In this document: in pieces, positions 16,320-24,741 of the stretch
How positions within the stretch are numbered: position 1 is the first letter of the stretch
Layout of the letters: the number at the start of each line of letters is the position of its first letter
Source: Hyphomicrobiales bacterium
GTDB taxonomy: Bacteria > Pseudomonadota > Alphaproteobacteria > Rhizobiales > Rhizobiaceae
Length of the DNA: 59,854 nucleotides
Assembly: GCA_003577315.1 (NCBI GenBank)
Contig: QEVK01000023.1
Location: forward strand, 1-59,854
Reading direction: 5' to 3'
The notes under the pieces: generated by a model
Told to the model about the DNA's origin: nothing
What the model saw: the letters and a program-made list of their open reading frames with translations, nothing else
Database searches by the model: none
Made by a program: the position numbers and the translations under genes

Positions 16320-17327
16320 GTGAAGGCACTGCTCTGTCCGGACTATGGCGGCATCGACACGGTGCGGCTCGCCGAGCTTCCCGATCCCGTCCCGTCCGAG
16401 ACCGAGGCGCTGATCGAGGTCGACGGCGCCGGCATGAACTATGCCGACCTCCTGGCGCTCGAGGGCAAGTACCAGGCGAGCCCCAGGCCGCCCTTCGTGC
16501 CCGGCGCCGAGGTGTTCGGCCGCGTGGTCGCGGCGGGCGCGGCGGTGACGCGCTGCCGCGTCGGCGACGTGGTGATGGGGCAGGTCGTCAGCGGCGCCTA
16601 TGCCGAGCGCGCCGTGGTAGACCCGCTTCAGATGGTGCGCGTGCCCTGCCCGATGCCCGCCGCCGACGGCGCGGCCTTCTTCATCAACTACGGCACCGCC
16701 TATTCGGCGCTGTTCCAGCGCGGCGGCGCGCGCAGGGGCGAGACGCTGCTCGTCCTCGGCGCGGGCGGCGGCGTCGGCCTCGCCGCGGTGCAGATCGCCC
16801 GTGCCTGCGGCCTGCGGGTCATCGCCGCCTGCCGCGGCGAGGCCAAGCAGAAGCTGGCGCGCGACGGCGGCGCCGAGGTGGTGCTCGACCATTCGGCGCC
16901 CGGCTTCGTCGAGGCGGTCAAGGAGGCGACCGGCAACCGCGGCTGCGACCTCGTCCTCGACATGATCGGCGGCGCGGCGAGCGCGGCGGCGCTGAAATGC
17001 ATCGCCTGGTGCGGCCGCATCATCGTCATCGGCTTCGCCGGCGGCCCGCCCTTCGCCTTCCCCGCCAACCATCTGCTGGTCAAGAACTGCGCCGTGATCG
17101 GCCACTGGTGGGGCGACTACCACATCCGCGACACGCGCCAGCTCGACGAGGCCTTCGCGCGGCTCTTCTCGCTCTACGCCGACGGGCTGCTGCGCCCGCA
17201 CGTGGAGGAGTGCCTGACGATCGACGAGGTGACCTCGGGGCTCGAGCGCTACGCGAGCGGCACCGTGCTGGGCAAGCTCGTCATGCTGAACCCAACCGCC
17301 GTTCACCGAAAGGAACAGGACCGATGA
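16320..17327 (+). CDS. Zinc-independent MDR alcohol dehydrogenase / NADPH:quinone oxidoreductase-like
   Basis: 335-residue medium-chain reductase. GAGMNYADLLALEGKYQ and PFVPGAEVFGRVVAAG at residues 35-80 are typical of quinone-oxidoreductase (QOR) proteins. The nucleotide-binding loop LGAGGGVGLAAVQIA is near residue 145. The zinc-binding cysteines of true alcohol dehydrogenases are absent. The GTG at 16320 is chosen because GGGAGG precedes it and the next residues match the family N-terminus (VKALLC). Its stop overlaps the hydratase ATG. In this setting it may reduce an enoyl-CoA or an alpha,beta-unsaturated intermediate. Confidence 0.8.
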   Translation: MKALLCPDYGGIDTVRLAELPDPVPSETEALIEVDGAGMNYADLLALEGKYQASPRPPFVPGAEVFGRVVAAGAAVTRCRVGDVVMGQVVSGAYAERAVVDPLQMVRVPCPMPAADGAAFFINYGTAYSALFQRGGARRGETLLVLGAGGGVGLAAVQIARACGLRVIAACRGEAKQKLARDGGAEVVLDHSAPGFVEAVKEATGNRGCDLVLDMIGGAASAAALKCIAWCGRIIVIGFAGGPPFAFPANHLLVKNCAVIGHWWGDYHIRDTRQLDEAFARLFSLYADGLLRPHVEECLTIDEVTSGLERYASGTVLGKLVMLNPTAVHRKEQDR

Positions 17328-18070
17328 GCTACGACAACCTGACCATCACGCGCGAGGGCGGCCTCGCCGTCGTGACGCTCGGCCGCCCCGACGCGCGCAA
17401 CGCGCTCAATGTCGAACTGATCTCGGAGCTTCGGCGCGCGGCGCTGGAGCTTCACGACGATCGCGACATCAGCGCCGTCATCCTCACCGGCGACCGCAGC
17501 AGCTTCAGCGCCGGCGCCGACCGCAAGGACGCCCGCATCTTCGCGCCCGCCGACCGCACCTTCCTCGACCACTGGAAGGACACGGAAGCCGGCTCCGAGG
17601 TGGCCAAGGCGTGGGAGGCGCTGCCCGGCATGACCATCGCCGCCATCGAGGGTTTCGCCATCGGTGGCGGCTTCACGCTCGCCATGGCCTGCGACTTTCG
17701 CGTCATGAGCGAGACGGCCTTCATCCAGATTCCCGAGGTCCCGCTCGGCTTCAACTATGGCTGGAACTCGATCCCGCGCATGGTCAACCTGATCGGTCCC
17801 GCCCGCACCAAGCGCGTCGTCGTGATGGGCGAGAAGGTCGCGGCCGCAACCGCGCTCGACTGGGGTCTCGTCGACTACCTCGCCCCCGAGGGCCAGGCGC
17901 TGGCCGAGGCGCGCGCGCTCGCCGCGCGCTGCATGGCCATGCCGCAACTGCCGGTGCAGTTCACCAAGCGCGCGGTCAACGCGCTGGCGAACCAGGCGCA
18001 GGAGGCGAGCAGCCACGCCGACATGGCGCAGATCGTGCTCTGCCTCGAGGCGGTGAAAGCCGGCCAGTAA
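17324..18070 (+). CDS. Enoyl-CoA hydratase/isomerase family protein
   Basis: 248-residue crotonase-fold enzyme. The oxyanion-hole segment SFSAGADRKD (about residues 62-71) and GFAIGGGFTLAMACDFRV (108-125) are clear. The catalytic glutamate is consistent with IPEVPLGFNYG near 139-149. It should hydrate or isomerise an enoyl-CoA produced after the ligase and dehydrogenase steps. Its ATG overlaps the upstream stop (ATGA), so the two genes are co-translated. Confidence 0.85.
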   Translation: MSYDNLTITREGGLAVVTLGRPDARNALNVELISELRRAALELHDDRDISAVILTGDRSSFSAGADRKDARIFAPADRTFLDHWKDTEAGSEVAKAWEALPGMTIAAIEGFAIGGGFTLAMACDFRVMSETAFIQIPEVPLGFNYGWNSIPRMVNLIGPARTKRVVVMGEKVAAATALDWGLVDYLAPEGQALAEARALAARCMAMPQLPVQFTKRAVNALANQAQEASSHADMAQIVLCLEAVKAGQ

Positions 18071-18277
18071 GGCATACGGCACGACCGTGCGGGTCATTGG
18101 CTGTCGAGCGCGGCCATGCGAAGGAGAGGCCGCCGCTACGCGGCGTCGCGCTGGTGGTCGGCCTTGCCGGGACGCGCGGCGTGACCCACATCGCGCCGGC
18201 CGGAACGGCGCTGCCGGTGCAGGCGCGCAGCCTCGTCGAGCAGGTGGCCATGTAGCTCAGTCAGCAATGGCACCATC

Positions 18278-18862
18278 TTATCGCCGCTCGAGCGCCTCCA
18301 GGTCGGGCAGGTCGCGCAGGGTGTCGAGGCCGAAATGCTCGAGGAACCGCCCGGTGGTGACATAGGTGTAAGGCGCGCCGGCCTGCGGCGCGCGCGGCCC
18401 GGAGCCGACAAAGCCGAGCTCCCGCAATCGCGCGATCACGTCGCGGCTGACCTCGCGGCCGACAATGTCGGCCAATCCGGCGCGCGTAACCGGCTGGTGG
18501 TAGGCGATCGAGGCCAGCACCAGCATCTCGGCCTCGGTGATGTGTGCGCCAGACGACGACGCGCCGAACGCGGCCTGCAACACCTCGCCGTGACGAAGCC
18601 GGGTGCGGAACTGCCAGCCGCCGGCGACCGCCACGATCTCGTAGGGACGGCCCTCGAGCTCGGCGCGGATGTCGTCGATGAGGAGGTCGATGCTGCAATC
18701 CGGCCCGACGATCCGCGCCAGCAGCTCGCGGGTGACGGGTTCGGGCGCGGCGAAGATCACCGCCTCGACGCGGGCCATCCATTCGCGCCAGCGCAGCTCC
18801 GGCGGCAGCGCATCGAGGGCGGTGTCGAGCAGGCCGGCCTTGTCGCGGGAGGGGCGCGCCAT
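18278..18862 (-). CDS. scpB: ScpB-like SMC-complex subunit
   Basis: 194-residue ScpB family protein with two winged-helix domains. The first is about residues 28-105 (EWMARVEAVIFAAPEPVTRELLARIVG). The second includes HITEAEMLVLASIAYHQPVTRAGLADIVG, the classic ScpB motif, then GAPYTYVTTGRFLEHFGLDTLRDLP near the end. Chromosomal ScpB works with ScpA and SMC in chromosome condensation; no scpA or smc is nearby. The start is 2 bp after the DUF1403 stop. It sits beside the recombinase and repABC genes, so a role in segregating or organising this replicon is inferred. Confidence 0.85.
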   Translation of the reverse strand: MARPSRDKAGLLDTALDALPPELRWREWMARVEAVIFAAPEPVTRELLARIVGPDCSIDLLIDDIRAELEGRPYEIVAVAGGWQFRTRLRHGEVLQAAFGASSSGAHITEAEMLVLASIAYHQPVTRAGLADIVGREVSRDVIARLRELGFVGSGPRAPQAGAPYTYVTTGRFLEHFGLDTLRDLPDLEALERR

Positions 18863-18864
18863 CG

Positions 18865-19800
18865 CTACAGCCCGAATATCCTGAAAGCTGCGCGGCCGCT
18901 GAGCTCGCGCGCGGCGTCGAGCTGAAGGAGACGGTCGAACAGCCGACGGCTCCCCCAGCGTGACAGCGCCTTGGTCGTCAGCGTTCCGGCCACCGCGTCG
19001 TCGTCCAGAAGAAGCCGAACCACCTCCCCCGCCCCCTTCGAGCGCAGCCTGGGCGCCACCTCTTCCAGCCGGCGCGCCCGGACCGCGATGCCGGCCGCCA
19101 GCTTGCAAGCCTCGGCCGCGCCCGCCGCCGCCGCAACCAGGCACGCCCGCCCGAACCCTTCCCTTCCCGGCCGCGCCCGGACCCGATCGTGGCCGAGGCG
19201 CAGGAGCGGCGAGTGGATCTGCGTCACCAGAACGGGAACGGGGAACGCCCAGCGCATGTGCCGGGCGAGCGCGAGATCGGCCAGCCACCAGGCGAGCGGC
19301 TCGGCGCGCGGCTCGATACGAACCGCGGCGTCGGCCATCCGCGCCGCCGCCAGTGGAGCGGGACCGGCTGGAACCGCTTCCACGAGTTCCGCGAGCGCAT
19401 CGATGTCGATGCCCGCACCGAGGCCGAGCTGCTGCGCCACACTGGCCAGTGACGCGGCCCCGGGCGCGCTCGATCGGCCGGCGAGACGGCGCCACGCCGC
19501 CAGCACGTTGCCCGCCGGTCCGGGGTCGTCGCCGGGCGTCCGCAGGAGCCATGCGTCGCGCAGATCGGATTCGGACTCGCGCCGCCCCATCAGCCTGACG
19601 ACGGCGGCCGCGCCTTTCAACGCCATCCGATGCCGCCACGCGCCAAGCCAGGCGGCATCCGAGCGAACCAGATTATCGAGGGAATTCAAGGCGCTGCCGG
19701 CCATATAGGCCGCTTCGACATCGTTCTCGATGGCGCTGCGCGGCATCGCCCAGGCGGGCACGGCCGGCACGACATCCAGGGAATCGAAGCGCGTGTTCAT
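18865..19800 (-). CDS. DUF1403 family protein
   Basis: 311 residues, alanine- and arginine-rich, predicted largely helical, with no signal peptide or membrane segment. The pattern AYMAGSALNSLDNLVRSDAAWLGAWRHRMALKGAA near residues 31-65 and ALARHMRWAFPVPVLVTQIH near 176-195 match what I recall of DUF1403, a family found on alphaproteobacterial plasmids next to scpB. It is co-transcribed with the scpB-like gene (2 bp spacing). Function is unknown; its invariable partner suggests that it may stand in for ScpA or regulate the complex. Divergent from the tyrosine recombinase. Confidence 0.72.
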   Translation of the reverse strand: MNTRFDSLDVVPAVPAWAMPRSAIENDVEAAYMAGSALNSLDNLVRSDAAWLGAWRHRMALKGAAAVVRLMGRRESESDLRDAWLLRTPGDDPGPAGNVLAAWRRLAGRSSAPGAASLASVAQQLGLGAGIDIDALAELVEAVPAGPAPLAAARMADAAVRIEPRAEPLAWWLADLALARHMRWAFPVPVLVTQIHSPLLRLGHDRVRARPGREGFGRACLVAAAAGAAEACKLAAGIAVRARRLEEVAPRLRSKGAGEVVRLLLDDDAVAGTLTTKALSRWGSRRLFDRLLQLDAARELSGRAAFRIFGL

Positions 19801-19866
19801 AGTGGAAGCGTACTCGCACCGTGCGCTTTATGCCACAGTTTTCACAATTATCCGCACGGCTTGCAG

Positions 19867-19900
19867 GATCATAATTATGATCGATAATCTTGCATTATCG
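19867..19900. promoter_or_regulatory. Double palindrome between DUF1403 and the recombinase
   Basis: GATCATAATTATGATC (19867-19882) is a perfect 16-bp palindrome. It shares one base with an inverted repeat CGATAAT-CTTGC-ATTATCG (19882-19900). The surrounding 200-bp divergent gap is AT-rich against a very GC-rich background. It may be an operator for both genes or the recombinase core site (two inverted arms with a 5-bp centre). Confidence 0.5.
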
Positions 19901-20000
19901 TTCGTTATGCTCTTTATAGAAAGAATCGCCGTTCCCGTCGAGCGCAAGGCCGCAAATCGCGCCCGGCGACGCTCGGATCGACCACAGGGCCTGTCTTCGG

Positions 20001-21254
20001 ATGCCGAACCGTCCACCCTCTCGCACCCGCCGGCAGCAGCCGGCGCCCGACGATCGCCCCGGCGACGATCTCCCGGACATCGTCCACGTCGTCATGGCGA
20101 TGAGCGCGCCTGCCCGGGGCGACGCTGACAGCGGCGGCGCGCAGCGGCACGGCGAGGAGGCTGCCGCCGCCGGCGACGGCGGCGAAACGGACGCGCAGGG
20201 CCGCAGCGCCGCGGAGGCGGCCGCCCCCGCCCTTCTTCCCGCGACCGCGCAGCGGGCCGGGCCCCGCCTGCCCGGCCACCTCGAGGATCTCGCCGGCCGC
20301 GCCCGCGCCTATGCCGAGGCGGCCGCGAGCGCCAACACGCGGCGCGCCTACGCCGCCGACTGGAAGCATTTCTCAGCCTGGTGCCGCCGGCAGGGGCTGG
20401 CGCCGATGCCGCCCTCGCCGCAGACGGTCGGCCTCTACATCGCGGCCTGCGCCTCGGGCGCGGCCTCCGGCGGCAGGCCCAACGCGGTCTCGACCGTCGA
20501 GCGCAGGCTTTCCTCGCTGGCGTGGAACTATGCCCAGCGCGGCCTTCCCCTCGACCGCGCCGACCGCCACGTCGCCACCGTCATGGCCGGCATCCGCAAC
20601 CGCCACGCCGCGCCGCCGCGCCAGAAGGAGGCGATCCTGCCCGAGGACCTGATAGCCATGCTGGAGACGCTTCCCCGCGGGACCCTGCGCGGCCTGCGCG
20701 ACCGCGCCATGCTGCTCGTCGGCTTCGCCGGCGCGCTGCGCCGCTCCGAGATCGTCGGCCTCGACGTCGGCCGCGACCAGAGCCAGGACGGGCGCGGCTG
20801 GGTCGAGATCCTCGACAAGGGAATGCTCGTCACCCTGCGCGGCAAGACCGGCTGGCGCGAGGTCGAGATCGGCCGCGGCTCCTGCGACGCCACCTGCCCG
20901 GTGGCGGCGCTGGAAACGTGGCTCACGCTCGCCCGCGTCGCGCACGGGCCGCTGTTCCGCCGCGTCACCGGCCGGGGCGCGAAGGTCGGCGCCGGACGCC
21001 TCAACGCCCAGGAGGTCGCCCGCCTCGTCAAGCGCGCGGCCATGGCCGCCGGCGTGCGCGGCGACCTGCCCGAAGGCGAGCGCGGAAAGCTGTTCGCCGG
21101 CCATTCGCTGCGCGCCGGCCTCGCCTCCTCCGCCGAGGTCGAGGAGCGCTATGTGCAAAAGCATCTCGGTCATGCCTCAGCGGAGATGACGAGAAAATAC
21201 CAGCGCCGGCGGGACCGGTTCCGCGTCAACCTCACCAGGGCCGCGGGGCTGTAG
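20001..21254 (+). CDS. Tyrosine-type site-specific recombinase
   Basis: 417 residues. A disordered N-terminal stretch of about 90 residues precedes a SAM-like core-binding domain (NTRRAYAADWKHFSAWCRRQG, about 110-130) and the catalytic domain. Catalytic residues are visible: Arg in GALRRSEIVGLD, Lys in the beta-hairpin (KTGWREVEI), His-x-x-Arg in GHSLRAG, His in HLGHAS and Tyr in MTRKYQRR. The start is uncertain: 20001 and an internal ATG at 20095 both lack a clear ribosome site. Its neighbours (DUF1403/scpB, WGR gene, repABC) suggest resolution of replicon dimers rather than phage integration. A hairpin (21271-21296) follows it. Confidence 0.85.
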   Translation: MPNRPPSRTRRQQPAPDDRPGDDLPDIVHVVMAMSAPARGDADSGGAQRHGEEAAAAGDGGETDAQGRSAAEAAAPALLPATAQRAGPRLPGHLEDLAGRARAYAEAAASANTRRAYAADWKHFSAWCRRQGLAPMPPSPQTVGLYIAACASGAASGGRPNAVSTVERRLSSLAWNYAQRGLPLDRADRHVATVMAGIRNRHAAPPRQKEAILPEDLIAMLETLPRGTLRGLRDRAMLLVGFAGALRRSEIVGLDVGRDQSQDGRGWVEILDKGMLVTLRGKTGWREVEIGRGSCDATCPVAALETWLTLARVAHGPLFRRVTGRGAKVGAGRLNAQEVARLVKRAAMAAGVRGDLPEGERGKLFAGHSLRAGLASSAEVEERYVQKHLGHASAEMTRKYQRRRDRFRVNLTRAAGL

Positions 21255-21270
21255 GGCGCCGTGGCCTGCG

Positions 21271-21296
21271 GGGGCCGGGTCTCGCTTTCCGGCCCC
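21271..21296 (+). terminator. Hairpin terminator after the recombinase
   Basis: GGGGCCGG faces CCGGCCCC across ten bases, 16 bases after the recombinase stop. There is no U tract. Confidence 0.5.
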
Positions 21297-21739
21297 GGGG
21301 AAGACCTCGATGCCGGGACAGGAACACGGATCGCCCTGCGCGCATCCGTCGAGGCCCACGGCGATCCATCCGGGCCACGCAGGGCCCCTCCCCTGCCCTG
21401 CCGCAGCTTTCCGTCCGCAGCGCCAAGGCGCGCGACCTCGCCCACCGGCATGCATTCCCTTTTCGCTTGGTGCTGCTCAGGTAGAACATCGACCACCGGG
21501 AACCCCGGCTTTCCCACATGGCCTTCAGCATCGCCCCGCCGAGACCGGGCGGCCGGCACCCCGGCCGGCCAAGGGCGCCGGCGGAACCATCACCGCCTGA
21601 AGGCGCGCGAAGGCGGGACCGTTCCTCCGCCTCCCTCCCCCGCCCCGCCGCGATCCATCGGCGCCGTGAATCGATGGCGGGCGACCGATTCGACAAATGC
21701 GTTGGACGCGGGCGCGGCCCCGCGCGCAGGCTTGCCGCC
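21297..21739. other. Intergenic stretch without recognised gene
   Basis: About 440 bp between the recombinase hairpin and the WGR gene. Open frames exist on both strands, but all have arginine/proline-rich shadow composition, no ribosome sites and no recognisable family. No repeat or operator was noticed here. Confidence 0.5.
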
Positions 21740-22003
21740 ATGGAAAACCGGCCGCTCGTTCTGTCGCGCATCGACCCCGCCCGCAACATGGCGCGCTTCT
21801 ACGCGCTGTCGCTGGAGCCCAGCCTGTTCGGCGATGTCGCCGTCGTGCGCCGCTGGGGGCGCATCGGCACGCGCGGCCACCAGGCGATCGCGCTGCACGC
21901 GGATGTTTCTTCCGCGCAGGCGGCGCTGGAGCGCCTGTCGCGGGCCAAGCGCCGGCGCGGCTACCGCACGGCCGGCGAGATGGACTGTTCACCCTTTGCC
22001 TGA
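21740..22003 (+). CDS. Small WGR-domain protein
   Basis: 87 residues consisting of a single WGR domain: RIDPARNMARFYALSLEPSL at the start, then VVRRWGRIGTRGHQA with the name-giving Trp-Gly-Arg, and ALERLSRAKRRRGYR at the end. WGR domains bind nucleic acid ends in PARPs and occur in bacterial proteins. Small stand-alone versions are, from memory, frequent near plasmid genes of rhizobia. I chose the ATG at 21740 because it starts exactly at the domain; in-frame sequence upstream looks non-coding. Confidence 0.75.
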   Translation: MENRPLVLSRIDPARNMARFYALSLEPSLFGDVAVVRRWGRIGTRGHQAIALHADVSSAQAALERLSRAKRRRGYRTAGEMDCSPFA

Positions 22004-22059
22004 TGCGCGGGCGCGGCTTCGCCCCTATGGTGCGGGCAGCGAAACGACGGACCCCTCCC

Positions 22060-23082
22060 ATGAAGAAGATCGGCTTCCTGTCCTTCGGACACTGGACCCC
22101 CTCGCCCCAATCGCAGACGCGCTCGGCCGCGGATGCGCTGTTGCAGACGATCGAGCTCGCCGTCGCCGCCGAGCAGCTCGGCGCCGACGGCGCCTATGTG
22201 CGCGTCCACCATTTCGCGCGCCAGCTCGCCTCGCCCTTCCCGCTGCTGGCGGCGATCGGCGCCCGCACCGGCCGCATCGAGATCGGCACGGCGGTGATCG
22301 ACATGCGCTACGAGAACCCGCTCTACATGGCCGAGGACGCCGGCGCCGCCGACCTGATCGCCGGCGGGCGGCTCCAGCTCGGCATCAGCCGCGGCTCGCC
22401 CGAGCAGGTCGTCGACGGCTGGCGCCATTTCGGCTACCGCCCGGGCGAGGGCGAGAGCGACGCCGACATGGCCCGCCGCCACGCCGAGGTCTTCCTCGAC
22501 CTCCTGCGCGGCGAGGGCTTCGCCGAGCCCCATCCGCGGCCGATGTTCCCCAACCCGCCCGGCCTCCTGCGGCTCGAGCCGCATTCGCCGGGCCTGCGCG
22601 AGCGCATCTGGTGGGGCGCGGCCACCAACGCCACCGCCGTATGGGCGGCGGGGCTGGGCATGAACCTGCAAAGCTCGACGCTCAAGTTCGACGAGAGCGG
22701 CCAGCCCTTCCACATCCAGCAGGCCGAGCAGATCCGCGCCTATCGCAAGGCGTGGCGGGAGGCCGGCCATGCGCACGAGCCGCGCGTTTCCGTCAGCCGC
22801 TCGATCTTCCCGCTGGTCGACGACCGCGACCGCGCCTATTTCGGGCGGCAGGGCGCGGACCGGGACTCCATCGGCTTCATCGACGAGGAGACGCGGGCGA
22901 TCTTCGGCCGCACCTATGCCGCCGAGCCCGACCAGCTCGTGCGCCAGCTCGCCGGCGACGAGGCGGTCGCCGAGGCCGACACGCTGCTGTTGACAATTCC
23001 CAACCAGCTCGGCGTCGACTATTGCGCCCATGTCATCGAGGCGGTGCTGACCCATGTCGCGCCGGGGCTCGGCTGGCGCTAG
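22060..23082 (+). CDS. LLM-class flavin-dependent oxidoreductase
   Basis: 340-residue luciferase-like monooxygenase fold (TIM barrel). It begins MKKIGFLSFGHWTPSPQSQT, then AAEQLGADGAYVRVHHFARQ (about 40-59), RIEIGTAVIDMRYENPLYMAEDAGAADLI and GRLQLGISRGSPEQVV. It would use reduced FMN or F420 to oxidise an unknown substrate. The physiological link to its neighbours is unclear. Its TAG stop coincides with the first three bases of the dispersed repeat (copy A), so the repeat abuts the coding sequence exactly. Convergent with repC. Confidence 0.8.
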   Translation: MKKIGFLSFGHWTPSPQSQTRSAADALLQTIELAVAAEQLGADGAYVRVHHFARQLASPFPLLAAIGARTGRIEIGTAVIDMRYENPLYMAEDAGAADLIAGGRLQLGISRGSPEQVVDGWRHFGYRPGEGESDADMARRHAEVFLDLLRGEGFAEPHPRPMFPNPPGLLRLEPHSPGLRERIWWGAATNATAVWAAGLGMNLQSSTLKFDESGQPFHIQQAEQIRAYRKAWREAGHAHEPRVSVSRSIFPLVDDRDRAYFGRQGADRDSIGFIDEETRAIFGRTYAAEPDQLVRQLAGDEAVAEADTLLLTIPNQLGVDYCAHVIEAVLTHVAPGLGWR

Positions 23083-23148
23083 AGCATCTTGCAGTCAGGT
23101 GGAATCACTTGACGTCGCATGAATGCGGCTGAAACAAAGAGATAGAGC
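23080..23148 (+). repeat. Dispersed intergenic repeat, copy A
   Basis: Begins TAGAGCATCTTGCAGTCAGG and ends AAACAAAGAGATAGAGC, about 69 bp. It is closely similar to the copy at 39542-39610 (minus strand) and to the partial copy at 8639-8688. It begins on the stop codon of the LLM gene and runs into a strong hairpin (23145-23176). Confidence 0.88.
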
Positions 23149-23176
23149 GACGGACGTGTCCGGGCGTCCGTCGCTC
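23145..23176. terminator. Bidirectional hairpin between the LLM gene and repC
   Basis: Perfect 12-bp stem, GAGCGACGGACG facing CGTCCGTCGCTC with an 8-base loop, 8 bp from the repC stop. It could terminate transcription from both sides. Part of its sequence (TGTCCGGGCGTCCG) is shared with the hairpin beside repeat copy C, so the hairpin appears to be part of the repeat element. Confidence 0.65.
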
Positions 23177-23183
23177 CAGGCCG

Positions 23184-24506
23184 TCAGCCGCCGTCCCTGC
23201 CCTTCTCCAGCGCCGCCAGCATCGGCCTGAGCGAGAACTGCCCGCGCCCGGCCCGCTCGGTCAGCGCCCGGAGATACCCGCCCGGCGAGCGGATCGCCTC
23301 GGCCCGTTCGAGGATGGCCGCCACCACGGCCGCCGCCGCCTTGTCGCCCAGCGCCGCGCGCGCCTTCGCCCAGGCGTCGGGCGAGATCCCCAGCATCGAG
23401 CGCACCAGCCCGGCCGTCGCCACCGCGTCCGGCCAGCCGGAAATGCCGTCGCGGGCATAGGTTTCGAGCGTCGGGCACACCGCCAGCAGATAGGCCAGCG
23501 GCACCGGCTCGGCCTTCGTCTCCGGCGGCCGGCCGCCGGGCGCACCCCGTCCCGCCGCGTCCAGCCCGCCTTCGGTCCCGTTATCGGCCCCGTCGTCAGC
23601 TATGTCGTCCGCTTCGCCGGCCCCGGTCCACTCGCGCTGCCGCTTCAGCCCTTTTTCGGGGCCTTTTTCAATATGGTGGTCTGTATTTGAATTCTGATAT
23701 TGCCGCTCGAAACCGGCGTCATTGCCGCTCATTTCCTGTTCCGAAAGGGAATCGAGATAGGCGCTCTCGACCTCGGCGCGCAGCCGCACCAGCGCGTCGC
23801 GCCTTTCCTCCAGCGCCGCGCGCGAGGCCTGGCGGGCGAGCCGGCGCGACAGCGGCATCAGGGCGAGCGCGAAGCCTTCCCAGTCGCCGCGCCGGCGCTC
23901 GGCGATGCCGGCCTCGACGATCCGGGCCGTGTCGCGCAGATGCACGGTGATCTCGCCGCGCAGCCGCCGGCATGCCCTGGCCTCGGCCCGCGCCGCCTCG
24001 GCCGCCGCGTGGATGCCCGCCGCCTCCAGCGCCAGCGGCGCCAGGTCGAAGCCGAAGGCGCTCTCGATGCCGCCATGCTCGTCGCGGCGGCAGTAGCGCT
24101 TGCCGTTGGGGCTGTCGCGGCGCAGGATCAGCCCGGCCTCGACCAGCGCGGCAAGGTGCCGGCGCAGCGTCGCGTCGGCCATGCCGCGGCTGCGCAGCGA
24201 AAGCTCGGCATTGGAGGGAAAGACGATGATCGGCTGCGTCCCGTCCAGCTCGCGCCCGGGATGGAAGCTCAGAAGCGCCTCCAGCACCGCAAGCGTGCGG
24301 TCCGACAGGCCGTAGGCGGCGCGCGCCTCCGACAGGGCGCGGATCAGCTGCCACTTCTCGGCGCGGCCCGTGTCGTTGGCCCGGTGGTCGGGCCGGTCGT
24401 CGCCCTTCAGCGCCGCGCGCCGGCGCTCGACCGCCTCGTGGCGCAGCAGGGCAGCCGCACCCGTCCGCCCGCCGCCGAACGGCGTCGTTGCAAATCGCTC
24501 CGTCAT
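23184..24506 (-). CDS. repC: Plasmid replication initiator RepC
   Basis: 440-residue RP-C family initiator, the essential replication protein of repABC replicons. It begins MTERFATTPFGGGR, matching the conserved TTPFG start of RepC. FPSNAELSLRSRGMADATLRRHLAALVEAGLI (about residues 100-131) is the winged-helix DNA-binding region. YQNSNTDHH near residue 275 lies in the AT-rich part of the gene. The start at 24506 is supported by GAGGTGG; upstream in-frame codons overlap the ctRNA region. RepC is limiting and is controlled by the antisense RNA at 24597-24648. It is slightly longer than usual (about 400). Confidence 0.92.
   Translation of the reverse strand: MTERFATTPFGGGRTGAAALLRHEAVERRRAALKGDDRPDHRANDTGRAEKWQLIRALSEARAAYGLSDRTLAVLEALLSFHPGRELDGTQPIIVFPSNAELSLRSRGMADATLRRHLAALVEAGLILRRDSPNGKRYCRRDEHGGIESAFGFDLAPLALEAAGIHAAAEAARAEARACRRLRGEITVHLRDTARIVEAGIAERRRGDWEGFALALMPLSRRLARQASRAALEERRDALVRLRAEVESAYLDSLSEQEMSGNDAGFERQYQNSNTDHHIEKGPEKGLKRQREWTGAGEADDIADDGADNGTEGGLDAAGRGAPGGRPPETKAEPVPLAYLLAVCPTLETYARDGISGWPDAVATAGLVRSMLGISPDAWAKARAALGDKAAAAVVAAILERAEAIRSPGGYLRALTERAGRGQFSLRPMLAALEKGRDGG
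23661..23701. other. AT-rich patch inside repC, probable oriV
   Basis: 28 of 41 bases are A/T in a neighbourhood close to 70% GC, coding for the QNSNTDHHIEKG region of RepC. In characterised repABC plasmids the replication origin lies in an AT-rich stretch within repC. Placement here is by analogy. Confidence 0.6.
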
Positions 24507-24596
24507 TGTCGTCCACCTCGTCTGCGAGGCACAGAAATTCGTGGCCGGGACGCGCCCACGCCTTGACAGCATGACTCGGAAGTGATTCTTTCAGAT

Positions 24597-24648
24597 CGCT
24601 ACATCGAAAGGGGCTTCCGGAATGGCGACGTTCTGGGGGCCTTTTTTC
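24597..24648 (+). ncRNA. repABC counter-transcribed antisense RNA (incompatibility RNA)
   Basis: In the 235-bp repB-repC gap a plus-strand promoter is visible: TTGACA at 24563-24568, then a weak -10 (GATTCTTT region, 24584-24591). Transcription would start near 24597. A hairpin (CCGGAA facing TTCTGG, extended by AAAGG facing CCTTT) is followed by six T at 24642-24647, giving an RNA of about 50 nt. Size, position and orientation match the ctRNAs of repABC plasmids, which pair with the repC leader and reduce RepC synthesis. The start is estimated from the promoter spacing. Confidence 0.8.
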
Positions 24649-24741
24649 TTGCCTGCTTCTCCGTTCCTACGTTTCGCTGCTACGCATCACGCCCTACGCA
24701 AACCGGCCGGGCGGGCGGCAGGCCCGCCCGGCGAACCTTTC

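Noticed and set aside
18071..18277. Possible gene remnant or small RNA after the enoyl-CoA hydratase
   Set aside because: Short frames have no recognisable domain and only a 4-bp GCAC/GTGC stem; nothing can be supported.
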